Shown: in pieces, positions 16,719 through 25,858 of the stretch
Position numbering within the stretch: the stretch's first letter is position 1
Layout: every line of letters begins with the position of its first letter
Assembly: GCF_010894455.1 (NCBI RefSeq)
Contig: NZ_JAAIXY010000015.1
Location: 124,001-188,000 of the forward strand
DNA from: Myxococcus eversor
Lineage (GTDB): Bacteria > Myxococcota > Myxococcia > Myxococcales > Myxococcaceae
DNA: 64,000 bases
Reading direction: 5' to 3'
Program-made: the position numbers and the translations under genes
The notes under the pieces: generated by a model
What the model saw: only the letters and a program-made list of their open reading frames with translations
What the model was told of the DNA's origin: nothing
Databases searched by the model: none

Positions 16719-17431
16719 GGGCCGCGCTTGCGCAGCGTGTGCAGCGCGGCCAGCCACAGCCGCGCCTCCTTGCGCGTGAGCCGTGAGCGGCGCAGGGGCG
16801 CGAACAAGTCCCTCAAGGCCGTGCGTCCCGGCTGCTCGTCGATGAGGAACCCACCCGAGCTGAGCACGCTCCCCAGCGTCGACTCCACCTGCGCCAGCTC
16901 CGTGTCCGTGGCCGCCACGGGCAGCGGACCCGGCGGCGGCGCATGCTCCGAGAGCGTGGCCACGCGGACCTCATAGGCATACAGCAGCACGGCCTGCGCC
17001 AGGTTGATGGACGGCTGCTCCGGCGCGGTGGGCACGGCGGACAAGTCATGGCACCGCTCCACCTCCGCGTTGGTGAGCCCGCTGCGCTCATCACCGAAGA
17101 CGAGCGCCACCGTGCCCTGCGTCGCGCGCGCCACCAACTCCTCGCCCACCGCGCGTGGCGGCAGCCGTCGCTTGCCCTCCACCTTGCGCGAACTCGTCCC
17201 CACCACCCAGACGCAGTCGGCGATGGCTTCCTCCAGCGTGTCGGCGCGGCGGGCTCCATCAAGAACGTCCTCGGCATGGACCGCCAGCCGGCGCGCGGGC
17301 GTCAAATCCTCCACTTCGGGCGTCACCCACACCCAATCCGAGAGGCCACAATTCTTCAGCGCCCGAGCCGCGGCACCCAGGTTCTCCGCGTTGCGCGGAC
17401 GCATCAGGACGAAACGGACAGGCGGCACCAT
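16715..17431 (-). CDS. SpoU/TrmH-type RNA 2'-O-methyltransferase, TrmJ-like
   Basis: The protein has 238 residues with the SPOUT knot pattern. The N-terminus has F-V-L-M-R-P-R-N-A-E-N-L-G-A-A-A-R-A (motif 1). The middle has L-V-F-G-D-E-R-S-G-L-T-N (motif 2). The third motif is A-P-E-Q-P-S-I-N-L-A-Q-A-V-L-L-Y-A-Y-E, which forms the AdoMet-binding knot and dimer interface. Sequence and length resemble TrmJ, which 2'-O-methylates position 32 of tRNAs, but another TrmH-family target is possible. It probably acts as a cytoplasmic dimer. The start lies 262 bases from the divergent macroglobulin gene. Confidence 0.82.
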   Translation of the reverse strand: MVPPVRFVLMRPRNAENLGAAARALKNCGLSDWVWVTPEVEDLTPARRLAVHAEDVLDGARRADTLEEAIADCVWVVGTSSRKVEGKRRLPPRAVGEELVARATQGTVALVFGDERSGLTNAEVERCHDLSAVPTAPEQPSINLAQAVLLYAYEVRVATLSEHAPPPGPLPVAATDTELAQVESTLGSVLSSGGFLIDEQPGRTALRDLFAPLRRSRLTRKEARLWLAALHTLRKRGP

Positions 17432-17474
17432 GCGCGGGCCACCTTAGCGTCTTCCAGGGCGAGGGCCTGGGGCG

Positions 17475-17503
17475 TTGACCTGGGCACGGGCCCCTCCTAT
17501 AGC
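17475..17503 (+). promoter_or_regulatory. Sigma-70-like promoter of the macroglobulin-pbpC operon
   Basis: TTGACC and TATAGC are spaced by exactly 17 bases, in the gap between the divergent methyltransferase and macroglobulin genes. The leader to the ATG at 17694 would be roughly 180 bases. Confidence 0.6.
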
Positions 17504-17693
17504 GTGGCGGCATCGACCGCCAGGTGAGGACGCGGAGGCCACCGGGAGTGTGGCTCCGGGTACACCATGTGGGCTCGGGGACGCGTGGGGGTCGCGTTCC
17601 AGCCGTGGGCATTCGACCGCACCCCCCCTCGATTCCAGGCGTGCATGACGTCGGCACGTCACGTGAAGAACAGCTGGTACCTCCGGAGGAACC

Positions 17694-20600
17694 ATGGGTT
17701 CGCAGTCCGCAGTCCTGACCACGCCGCATCGCGCGACACGCGCGGGCTGGCTCTTCGCCGTGCTGCTGGTGGGCACCTCGCTCGCGGGCTGTCAGAAGGA
17801 GAAGGAGCCCGCCACCCCACCTCCCCCCGTCACCACCCAGGCCCCGAGCACGCCGGCGTCCCTCGGCGGCAGCGCGTCCGCCACGCCGCCGGTGCCCGTC
17901 AAGCCGGAGGCCGTGACGCCCATCATCAGCGCGCCGGGCTCGGACACCGTGCTGCCCCAGGGCGTCGTCATCGAGCTGGCCCGCTCGCTGCGCCCGCCCG
18001 ACCATGAAGTGAAGGCGGGCACCGTCGTCACCCTCTCGCCCCGAGTCTCCGGCAACCTGCAGTGGAGCGGACCGTCCACGCTCACGTTCAACGCCGCCGG
18101 CGCCGGCTTCTCCTTCGAGACCGAGTACACCGTGACGGTGGAGTCGGTGGAGACCGAGGCCGGCGTGGTGAAGCCGCCCTCCGAGGGTGCGTGGACCCAC
18201 CGCTTCACGACGCCGTCGTTCCACTTCCTCCGCGTGGAGCCCAAGCAGGCCGACCTGCTCAAGAACCGCATCGAGGTGGACATCGCGTTCTCCGGCCCGG
18301 TGGACACGGGCGCCCTCCGCTCGCGCGGCGCCTTCGATGTGGGCGGACAGTCCATCAGCGACGTGAAGTGGCGCAACGTGCCCGGCAAGCGTGACGTCGT
18401 CACCGCGCAGCTCGGCCACCCGGGGCTCAAGGGCGGGGCCACCGTGCGCTTCGTCCTCAAGGCGGGGCTCGTCTCGGCGTCGGACGCGAAGGCGCGCGCC
18501 CCCGCGGCGGAGTCCTCCTTCGTCCTGCGCGGCGGCAAGCGCATGGACATCACCGGCATCACCCGCCAGAGCGGAGCCTCCGGGCACTACCTGGAGGTCA
18601 GCTGCCGCGACGTGGACATGGCCGCGCCGCCCAGCCCCCGTCAGAACCAGGACTACGACGAGTACTACTGGGACTCGAACAACCGCGGCTGCATCCTGGA
18701 CGACGCCACGGCAGAGGCCTCCATCCACCTGGCGCCGCCGGTGAAGGTGTCCGTCGCGCCCTCGCGGCGAGGCTTCCGCATCTTCGGCGACTTCAAGCGC
18801 GGCACGTACTCGCTGCGCATCGCCGCGGGGACGACGTCGACGGGCAATGGCACGCTGCTGTCCGACTTCGAGGAAGGCGTCTCCATCCCCGCCCGCCAGC
18901 CGCAGCTCTCGTTCTCCTCGGCGGGGCGCTACCTGCCGCGCGGCGCCTGGCGCAACCTGCCGCTGCAGCACCTCAACCTCGACAGCGTCGAGCTGACCAT
19001 CCGCAACGTGCCGCCGGAGAACCTCGTCTTCTGGATGAGCGACGACCAGCGCGAAGTGGCCGACGAGCGCACGTCCAACGTGGTGGTGAAGAAGACGCTG
19101 TCCCTCCAGTCGCCGCAGGACACCCTGGCCACCACCTACGTGGACGTGGCCACCCTGGTGCCGTCGACGACGCGCGGCCTCGTGGAGGTCTCCGTGAAGC
19201 GCAATGAACTGGAGGCCGCCTCGCGAATCCTCCTCACGGACCTGAGCCTCGTGGCCAAGAGAGGCGGCCCCGCGCCCGGCACCACGGACCGGGGCGAGGT
19301 GTGGGTCTGGGCGCTCGGAATCGAGAGCACCGACCCGGTGTCCGGCGTCGAAGTCTCCCTCGTGAAGAAGAGCGGCCAGGCCGTGGACCGCTGCGTCACC
19401 AAGGGCGCGGAGGGGTGCATGCTCAAGGTGCCCGCGGCGGGCGCGGACGACAGCGAGCCCTTCGCGCTCATCGCCCGTCAAGGCGAGGAGCTGACGTACC
19501 TCAAGTACAGCGAGCTCAAGATGGAGATCGCCAACTCGGACGTGCAGGGTGAGCCGTACCGCTCCGAGAAGGCCTACCGCGCCTCCATCTGGTCCGACCG
19601 GGGCGTGTACCGGCCGGGAGACACGGCGCACGTCGCCGCGGTGCTGCGCGGCCAGGATGACCTGGCTCCGCCCGCGGGCATGCCCGTCGAGCTGGTGGTG
19701 GTGGACCCGCGCGAGCGCGAGCTGAAGAAGGTGCCGCTGAAGGCCAACGAGGCGGGGCTCGTCGCGCTCGACCTTCCGTTCGAGGCGTTCCAGGACACGG
19801 GCCGCTACCGCGTGACGCTGAAGGTCGCGGACCGCGAGGTGGCCTCCTACGCCTTCAGCGTGGAGGAGTTCGTCCCCGAGCGCATGAAGGTGACGGCGAC
19901 CACCGAGGCCCCCGGCTACGTGCAGGGCGTGGAGCTGCCCGTCGCGGTGGAGGCCGCCTATCTCTTCGGTGGCTCGGCGGAGGGAAGCCCGGTGGAGCTC
20001 AACTGCCGGCTCTTGCCGTCGGACTTCAAGCCGAAGGAGAACGGCCAGTTCACCTACGGCCTGTGGCGTCAGGACGGCAAGGAGCCGCGCCCCGTCACGC
20101 TGGGACAGGCCAAGGGCGCGCTGGACGCGAAGGGCCAGACGGTCCTCAACTGCCCGGCGCAGGCGGCCATGGGCGGACTGCGCGGCGCCGCGAAGCTGAG
20201 CGCGCTGGTCAGCGTCTTCGAGTCCGGCAGCGGTCGCTCCACGGTGAACGAGGCCAGCGTGCCCGTGCACCCGGAGCGCTACTACGTGGGTATGCAGGCC
20301 AGCGTGGGGAAGGTGAAGGCCGGCAAGCCCTTCACGGTGAACGGCGTGGTGGTGGACTGGGACGGCAAGGTCCTCGCGTCCGGCTCCGTGGCCCCCAAGT
20401 CGGTGGAGGTGGAGTACGTCCGCCTGGAGGAGGAGTACGGGTACTACTACGACGAGTCGGAAGGGTATGACCGCTACCAGCGCTACCTGCGTCCGATTCG
20501 AGAGGGCAGCGCCACGGCGAAGGTGTCGGGGGGCCGCTTCTCCCTCAACGTGACGCCGGGCGGAGACGCCGCGGGCTACCTGGTGCGCGTGCGCTCCGGC

Positions 20601-23438
20601 AATGCTCAGACGGACCTGGAGCTGGAAGGTGAGGGTCGCTACTACTGGTGGGGCGAGGGCTCGCGCGTGGACCAGACGCCGCGTCCGCTCAAGCCCACCT
20701 CGCTGGACGTCGCGGTGCCGGCGCTGGCTCGCGTGGGCCAGCCCATCACCGTGAAGGTGAAGGCCCCGTACAAGGGCCGGATGCTGTTCACCGCGGAGAC
20801 GGACCGCGTGCTCGCCACCGAGTGGAAGGCCGTGGAGCCGGGCGAGGTGGCGTGGACCTTCACGCCCAAGCAGTTCGCGCCCAACGTCTACGTGAGCACC
20901 TTCCTCGTGAAGGACCCGCATCTGGAGTCGCGCGAGGCGTTCATGCCGGACCGCGCCTTCGGCGTGGCCAACATCACGCTGGAGCCCGTGGACTTCACCC
21001 AGTCGGTGACGCTGAACGTGCCCAAGGAGGTCCGCTCCAACGACACGCTCAACGTGGAGATGGATTTGGGCGCGCTGGAGGGGCCGACCTTCGCCACGGT
21101 GGCGGTGGTGGACGAGGGCATCCTCTCCCTCACGCGCTTCCAGAGTCCGGATCCGCTCAAGCAGATCTTCACCAAGCGCGCCCTCGGCGTGGGCACCTAC
21201 GAGACCATCGGCTGGACGCTGCTGGTGCCGCCTGGCGGCAACTCGCGCTCCACCGGCGGTGACGCGGAAGGGGACGCGAGTGGCCGGGTGCAGCCCGTCA
21301 AGCCCGTGGCCCTGTGGAGCGGCGTGGTGCTGGTGCCGGCCAATGGCAAGCTGCGCCTGCCCTTCCAGATTCCGCAGTACCGGGGCGCGGTGCGGGTGAT
21401 GGTGGTGACGGCGGGGCCCAAGCGCCTGGGCCGCGCGAGCGCGCAGGTGCTGGTGAGAGACCCGCTGGTGCTCCAGACGACGCTGCCTCGCTTCCTCACG
21501 CAGAACGACGAAATCCAGGTGCCCGTCTTCGTCACCAACCTGTCCGGCAAGCCGCAGGACGTGAAGGTGACGCTGGGCGCGGAGTCGCTGCCGGTGCCCG
21601 GGCTGACGATGCCCGCGACGGCGACCTCTCCGCTCCAGCTCCTGGGCAAGAGCGAGGGCCGGGCCCGGCTGGAGGATGGCAAGTCGACGACGTTCGTCTT
21701 CCAGGCTCGAGCGGTGCAGGCCGTGGGCGCCGCGCGGCTGAGCGTGGTGGTGGAGGGCGGAGGCTACACGTCGAAGGAGACGTTGGATGTGCCGCTGTCC
21801 CCGGCGGGTCCCCGCGAGCGGCGGGTGCAGCGCATCGAGCTGGCGCAGGGCGTGACGGACCTCTCCCAGTACCTCCAGGGCTGGGTGCCGACGACGGAGC
21901 GCTCCACGCTGTGGGTGACGGCCAATCCCTATGCGCAGTCGCTCCAGCACCTCTCGTACCTGGTGCAGTACCCCTATGGCTGCATCGAGCAGACGACGTC
22001 CTCCACGCGCCCGCTGCTCTTCGTGTCGGAGCTGGTGGACAACGTGGACCCGTCGCTGACCCGTGAGGGCTCGGTGGGGGACATGGTGCTCGCGGGCATC
22101 AACCGCGTGCTGTCCATGCAGACGTCCTCGGGCGGCTTCGGCTACTGGCCCGGCTCCACGGAGCCGGTGGACTGGGGCACCGCCTACGCGACGCACATGC
22201 TGCTGGATGCCCAGAAGCTGAAGTACCCCGTGTCGCAGGAGCGGCTGAACGACGCGATTACGTGGATGGGCAACCGCATGAGCGCCTACGAGGGCCAGTC
22301 GGCCGTGCGCCTGAACGGGCAGGTCGACAGCGAGGAAGCCTACATGCACTACGTGCTGTCGCTGTCCGGCAAGGGCCGCAAGGCGCGCATGCTGAAGCTG
22401 GTGGAGGCGCTGGCGGAGAAGTCGAAGAAGGGCGCGCTGGGTGGCCAGGAGCGTGAGGTCGACTACATGCTCAAGGCCGGGCTGTGGCTCGCCGGAGACC
22501 GCCGCTACGAGAAGGAGCTGCGCACCCCGGACCTGTCGCCCGTCACCGACGAGCGCCACAACAACTGGTCCTTCTATTCGGACCGGCGGCGCCGGGGCTT
22601 CATGCTGAGCACCTACCAGGACCTCTTCGGCAACAACGCCGACGGCGAGCCCCTGGCGGCCATGGTGGCCCAGTCGCTCCAGGCGCACTCGAGCAACTGG
22701 TACACGACGCAGGAACTCGTGTGGGGAATCACGGGCCTGGGCAAGCGGCTGCAGGGCGCGGCCTCCCAGTTCACCGCGCCGGTGCTGACGGTGGAGGGCA
22801 AGGAGGTGGCGGCCCCGAAGGCGAAGGACGCGCGCGGCTCCGACCGCACGTGGTCCCTGGCGCGGGCCAGCGAGCGCAAGCAGCTCCAGCTCGATGTGAA
22901 GTCCAAGGACTCGGGGAAGCTGTACCTGGTGCTGAGCAGCGAGGGCGTGCGTGCGGACGGGCAGCCGCGCACGGGTGGGGAGGGTCTCAAGCTGACCCGC
23001 ACCTATCGCAAGCAGGACGGCTCGGAGCTGGACCTGAAGTCGTCGCCGCTGGCGCTGGCGGAGCTGGTGTACGTGGAGCTGGAGCTGAAGAACGCCACGG
23101 GTGAGCGGGTGCAGAACATCGCCCTGGTGGACCGCCTGCCGGCGGGCTGGGAAATCGAGAACGCGCGGCTGGGTCGCGGGGGCTCGGTGGACTGGGTGGC
23201 GGCCGACGCGCTGTGGACGCCGGACTACGTCAACATCCGCGATGACCGGATGGAGGTCTTCGGCGCGCTCGGCGCGGGTGAGGCGAAGAAGATTGTCTAC
23301 GCGGTGCGCGCGGTGACGGCGGGAGCCTTCACCCTGCCCACGGCGGAGGCCGAGGCGATGTACGACCCGCGCATCTGGGCGCGCGAGGCGGGCGGCACGG
23401 TGCAGGTGTCCGGCCCGTGGAAGGACAGCCTGCTCTGA
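17694..23438 (+). CDS. Bacterial alpha-2-macroglobulin lipoprotein (YfhM-like)
   Basis: The protein has 1914 residues. A signal peptide ends in the lipobox S-L-A-G-C at Cys33 and is followed by a Pro/Thr-rich linker. Then come the MG-type beta domains, with G-V-Y-R-P-G-D-T marking the start of the macroglobulin core near residue 640. The thioester motif C-I-E-Q is at 1430-1433 (Y-G-C-I-E-Q-T), so the reactive Cys-Gln thioester is intact. Bacterial A2Ms trap host or competitor proteases in the periplasm and couple to PBP1C for wall repair. The partner pbpC begins one base after its stop. GGAGG lies four bases before the ATG. The length exceeds that of E. coli YfhM (about 1650), mostly through the N-terminal insert. 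Confidence 0.93.
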   Translation: MGSQSAVLTTPHRATRAGWLFAVLLVGTSLAGCQKEKEPATPPPPVTTQAPSTPASLGGSASATPPVPVKPEAVTPIISAPGSDTVLPQGVVIELARSLRPPDHEVKAGTVVTLSPRVSGNLQWSGPSTLTFNAAGAGFSFETEYTVTVESVETEAGVVKPPSEGAWTHRFTTPSFHFLRVEPKQADLLKNRIEVDIAFSGPVDTGALRSRGAFDVGGQSISDVKWRNVPGKRDVVTAQLGHPGLKGGATVRFVLKAGLVSASDAKARAPAAESSFVLRGGKRMDITGITRQSGASGHYLEVSCRDVDMAAPPSPRQNQDYDEYYWDSNNRGCILDDATAEASIHLAPPVKVSVAPSRRGFRIFGDFKRGTYSLRIAAGTTSTGNGTLLSDFEEGVSIPARQPQLSFSSAGRYLPRGAWRNLPLQHLNLDSVELTIRNVPPENLVFWMSDDQREVADERTSNVVVKKTLSLQSPQDTLATTYVDVATLVPSTTRGLVEVSVKRNELEAASRILLTDLSLVAKRGGPAPGTTDRGEVWVWALGIESTDPVSGVEVSLVKKSGQAVDRCVTKGAEGCMLKVPAAGADDSEPFALIARQGEELTYLKYSELKMEIANSDVQGEPYRSEKAYRASIWSDRGVYRPGDTAHVAAVLRGQDDLAPPAGMPVELVVVDPRERELKKVPLKANEAGLVALDLPFEAFQDTGRYRVTLKVADREVASYAFSVEEFVPERMKVTATTEAPGYVQGVELPVAVEAAYLFGGSAEGSPVELNCRLLPSDFKPKENGQFTYGLWRQDGKEPRPVTLGQAKGALDAKGQTVLNCPAQAAMGGLRGAAKLSALVSVFESGSGRSTVNEASVPVHPERYYVGMQASVGKVKAGKPFTVNGVVVDWDGKVLASGSVAPKSVEVEYVRLEEEYGYYYDESEGYDRYQRYLRPIREGSATAKVSGGRFSLNVTPGGDAAGYLVRVRSGNAQTDLELEGEGRYYWWGEGSRVDQTPRPLKPTSLDVAVPALARVGQPITVKVKAPYKGRMLFTAETDRVLATEWKAVEPGEVAWTFTPKQFAPNVYVSTFLVKDPHLESREAFMPDRAFGVANITLEPVDFTQSVTLNVPKEVRSNDTLNVEMDLGALEGPTFATVAVVDEGILSLTRFQSPDPLKQIFTKRALGVGTYETIGWTLLVPPGGNSRSTGGDAEGDASGRVQPVKPVALWSGVVLVPANGKLRLPFQIPQYRGAVRVMVVTAGPKRLGRASAQVLVRDPLVLQTTLPRFLTQNDEIQVPVFVTNLSGKPQDVKVTLGAESLPVPGLTMPATATSPLQLLGKSEGRARLEDGKSTTFVFQARAVQAVGAARLSVVVEGGGYTSKETLDVPLSPAGPRERRVQRIELAQGVTDLSQYLQGWVPTTERSTLWVTANPYAQSLQHLSYLVQYPYGCIEQTTSSTRPLLFVSELVDNVDPSLTREGSVGDMVLAGINRVLSMQTSSGGFGYWPGSTEPVDWGTAYATHMLLDAQKLKYPVSQERLNDAITWMGNRMSAYEGQSAVRLNGQVDSEEAYMHYVLSLSGKGRKARMLKLVEALAEKSKKGALGGQEREVDYMLKAGLWLAGDRRYEKELRTPDLSPVTDERHNNWSFYSDRRRRGFMLSTYQDLFGNNADGEPLAAMVAQSLQAHSSNWYTTQELVWGITGLGKRLQGAASQFTAPVLTVEGKEVAAPKAKDARGSDRTWSLARASERKQLQLDVKSKDSGKLYLVLSSEGVRADGQPRTGGEGLKLTRTYRKQDGSELDLKSSPLALAELVYVELELKNATGERVQNIALVDRLPAGWEIENARLGRGGSVDWVAADALWTPDYVNIRDDRMEVFGALGAGEAKKIVYAVRAVTAGAFTLPTAEAEAMYDPRIWAREAGGTVQVSGPWKDSLL

Positions 23439-23439
23439 C

Positions 23440-25812
23440 ATGCGCCGCGCTCGTCACCTCCTGAAGAAGCTCGGATGGTTCGCCGTGGGGCTCGTCGGCC
23501 TCGCGGCGCTGGGGGTGGCGGCGGCGTGGTGGCTGCCGCTGCCGTCGCGGCTCTCCTCACCGCCCTCGGTGGTGCTGGAGTACCGCGACGGCACTCCGGC
23601 GCACGTCTTCCTCGCGCCGGACCAGCGGTGGCGCATCGCCGCCCCGGCGGAGCGCATCGACCCGGCCTACGTCCGGGCCCTGCTCGCGCTGGAGGACAAG
23701 CGCTTCTATTCCCACCCGGGCGTGGACCCGCTCGCGGTGGCGCGCGCCGCCGTGCTCAACCTGACACGGGGGCGCCGGGTGTCGGGCGCGTCCACGCTGA
23801 CGATGCAGTTGGTGCGCATGCTGGAGCCGCGCCCTCGCACCTTCACCTCGAAGCTGGTGGAGTCCTTCCGCGCGGTGCAGTTGGAGCTGCGGCTGACGAA
23901 GCAGGAGGTCATGGGCGCGTATCTCCAGTTCGTTCCGTACGGGCGCAACGTGGAGGGCGTGGAGGCCGCGGCGCTCGCGTACTTCGGCCACACGGCGGCC
24001 CACCTGAGCCCGGCTGAAATCGCCACGCTGCTGGCGGTGCCGCAGAACCCCAACCGTCGCTTCCCCACGCCGGAGAACCGCGCCCGCCTGCGCGCGGCCC
24101 GGGACGACGTGGCCCGAAGGCTGCTGGAGGCCCATGCCCTCCCACGCGGCCCCGAGGGCGCGACGGTGACGGATGCGCAGGTGCTGGCGGAGGTGCACGC
24201 CTCCGCCGCGCCGCTGGAGCTGAAGCCCTTTCCCCGCGAGGCCCCTCACGCGGCGGTGTGGCTGCGGGCACAGCGCCCGGGGCTGACGCGGCTGCGCACC
24301 ACGCTGGACGCGGGCACGCAGCGGTTGGTGGAGCGGGTGATGCGGGACGGGTCGAAGGACCTGTCGTCGCGAGGCGTGCACAACGGCGCGGCCGTGGTGG
24401 TGGAGCGCGAGCGAGGCGAGGTGCTCGCGCTGGTGGGCAACTTCGACTTCTTCGACGAGAAGCACGGCGGACAGATTGTCGGCTTCGCCACGCCGCGCTC
24501 CCCGGGCTCGGCGCTCAAGCCGCTCCTGTACGCCATGGGCATCGACCTGGGCCTGGCGGGGCCGGAGCAGCTCGTGGCCGACATCCCCATGTCGTATGGC
24601 GGCTATTCGCCGCGAAATTTCGACGGCCGCTTCCTGGGCCTCGTGCGGCTGGAGTACGCGCTGTCCCAGTCGCTCAACATGCCCTTCGTGCGGCTGCTGG
24701 AGCGCGTGGGCGTGGAGCGCTTCCTGGGCGCGCTGCGGACGTCGGGGGTGACGAGCCTCATCTCCGAGCCGGGCCACTACGGCCTGTCCGCCGCGGTGGG
24801 CGGCATCGAGCTGACGCCCCTGGAGCTGGCGGGCGTGTACGTGGCGCTGGCGGGAGATGGCCGCACGCGTCCGTTGCGCCTGTTGGAAGAAGGGCAGCCG
24901 GTGGCGTCGCCCGTGGAGGTCATGTCTCCGGGGGCCGCGTGGCTCACGCGCAAGGCGCTGTCGCTGAAGGACCGGCCGGACTTTCCGGAGCGGCGCCGGC
25001 TGACGGGCCTGCCCGCGCGCGTGCACTGGAAGACGGGGACGAGCTTCGGTCACCGGGATGCGTGGGCGGCGGGCTCGGGGCCCCGGCACACGGCGGTGGT
25101 GTGGCTGGGCAACTTCGACCACACGCCGAGCGTGCACCTGGTGGGCGCGGACGCGGCGGGCCCGCTGCTGTTCGACATCCTGGAGGGCGTGGGTCCCCGA
25201 GGGCGCTCGCTGCCGGAGGATGAAGTGACGCCGCCGGAGGACCTGATGCGCGTGGAGGTCTGCGCGTACTCGGGCCACCTGCCGACGGACGCGTGCGTGC
25301 AGCGCAAGGAGGTCTACGCGCGGCGCTCGGCGGTGCCCACCGCGCACTGCCCCTACCACCAGCACATCGAGGTCGACGTGGCCTCCGGGCTCGCGGTGGG
25401 GCCCACGTGCCGCGCGGGGCGGAAGACGGAGTCACGGGTGTTCGTCACCTGGCCCGCCACCATCCGCCGTTGGCTGGAGGAGCAGCACCGTCGTCTGCCG
25501 GAGCCCCCGTCGTTGGCGCCCGGCTGCGAGCTCGGTGGTGAGCGCGCCGCCCCCACCATCGTCTCGCCCGCGCAGGGCCACATCGCGCTGCTGATTCCCG
25601 GAGTGCCTCCGGAGCAGCAGGAGATGCCGCTGGAGGCTGAGGCCTCGCACGAGCGCGCGCTCACCTGGTTCGTGGACGGCGCGCTTTTGGGCACCGCGCG
25701 CGCCGATGAGCGCATGTGGTGGAAGCCCTCGGTGGGCTCCCACGAAATCCTCGTCACGGATGACCGGGGACTCAGCGCCAAGCGCACGCTCCTCGTCCGC
25801 GAGCGGCGCTGA
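23440..25812 (+). CDS. pbpC: Penicillin-binding protein 1C
   Basis: The protein has 790 residues and is a class A PBP. One N-terminal membrane anchor (about 10-32) is followed by the GT51 glycosyltransferase domain with the catalytic Glu85 in A-L-E-D-K-R-F-Y-S-H-P-G and the G-A-S-T-L-T-M-Q-L motif. The transpeptidase domain has S357-A-L-K360, S411-L-N413 and K531-T-G, so both activities appear intact. The C-terminal 90 residues match the BiPBP_C domain typical of PBP1C. The ATG comes one base after the macroglobulin stop, so the two are probably translated from one message. The conserved pairing suggests peptidoglycan repair after envelope attack. Confidence 0.95.
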   Translation: MRRARHLLKKLGWFAVGLVGLAALGVAAAWWLPLPSRLSSPPSVVLEYRDGTPAHVFLAPDQRWRIAAPAERIDPAYVRALLALEDKRFYSHPGVDPLAVARAAVLNLTRGRRVSGASTLTMQLVRMLEPRPRTFTSKLVESFRAVQLELRLTKQEVMGAYLQFVPYGRNVEGVEAAALAYFGHTAAHLSPAEIATLLAVPQNPNRRFPTPENRARLRAARDDVARRLLEAHALPRGPEGATVTDAQVLAEVHASAAPLELKPFPREAPHAAVWLRAQRPGLTRLRTTLDAGTQRLVERVMRDGSKDLSSRGVHNGAAVVVERERGEVLALVGNFDFFDEKHGGQIVGFATPRSPGSALKPLLYAMGIDLGLAGPEQLVADIPMSYGGYSPRNFDGRFLGLVRLEYALSQSLNMPFVRLLERVGVERFLGALRTSGVTSLISEPGHYGLSAAVGGIELTPLELAGVYVALAGDGRTRPLRLLEEGQPVASPVEVMSPGAAWLTRKALSLKDRPDFPERRRLTGLPARVHWKTGTSFGHRDAWAAGSGPRHTAVVWLGNFDHTPSVHLVGADAAGPLLFDILEGVGPRGRSLPEDEVTPPEDLMRVEVCAYSGHLPTDACVQRKEVYARRSAVPTAHCPYHQHIEVDVASGLAVGPTCRAGRKTESRVFVTWPATIRRWLEEQHRRLPEPPSLAPGCELGGERAAPTIVSPAQGHIALLIPGVPPEQQEMPLEAEASHERALTWFVDGALLGTARADERMWWKPSVGSHEILVTDDRGLSAKRTLLVRERR

Positions 25813-25824
25813 CCGAATCGCCCT

Positions 25825-25855
25825 GAGCGCGCGTCCCTCGTCGACGCGCGCGCTC
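25825..25855. terminator. Hairpin between convergent pbpC and cotH-like genes
   Basis: GAGCGCGCGTC pairs with GACGCGCGCGCTC (one two-base bulge, seven-base loop) in the 46-base gap between the two stops. It is a likely terminator for both strands. Confidence 0.6.
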
Positions 25856-25858
25856 CGC

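Noticed and set aside
17259..23441. A minus-strand open frame of over 2000 codons opposite the macroglobulin gene
   Set aside because: It is a shadow of GC-rich codon use: no domain, odd composition (His/Arg/Leu/Val), and it runs through the promoter of the real gene and the TrmJ-like gene.
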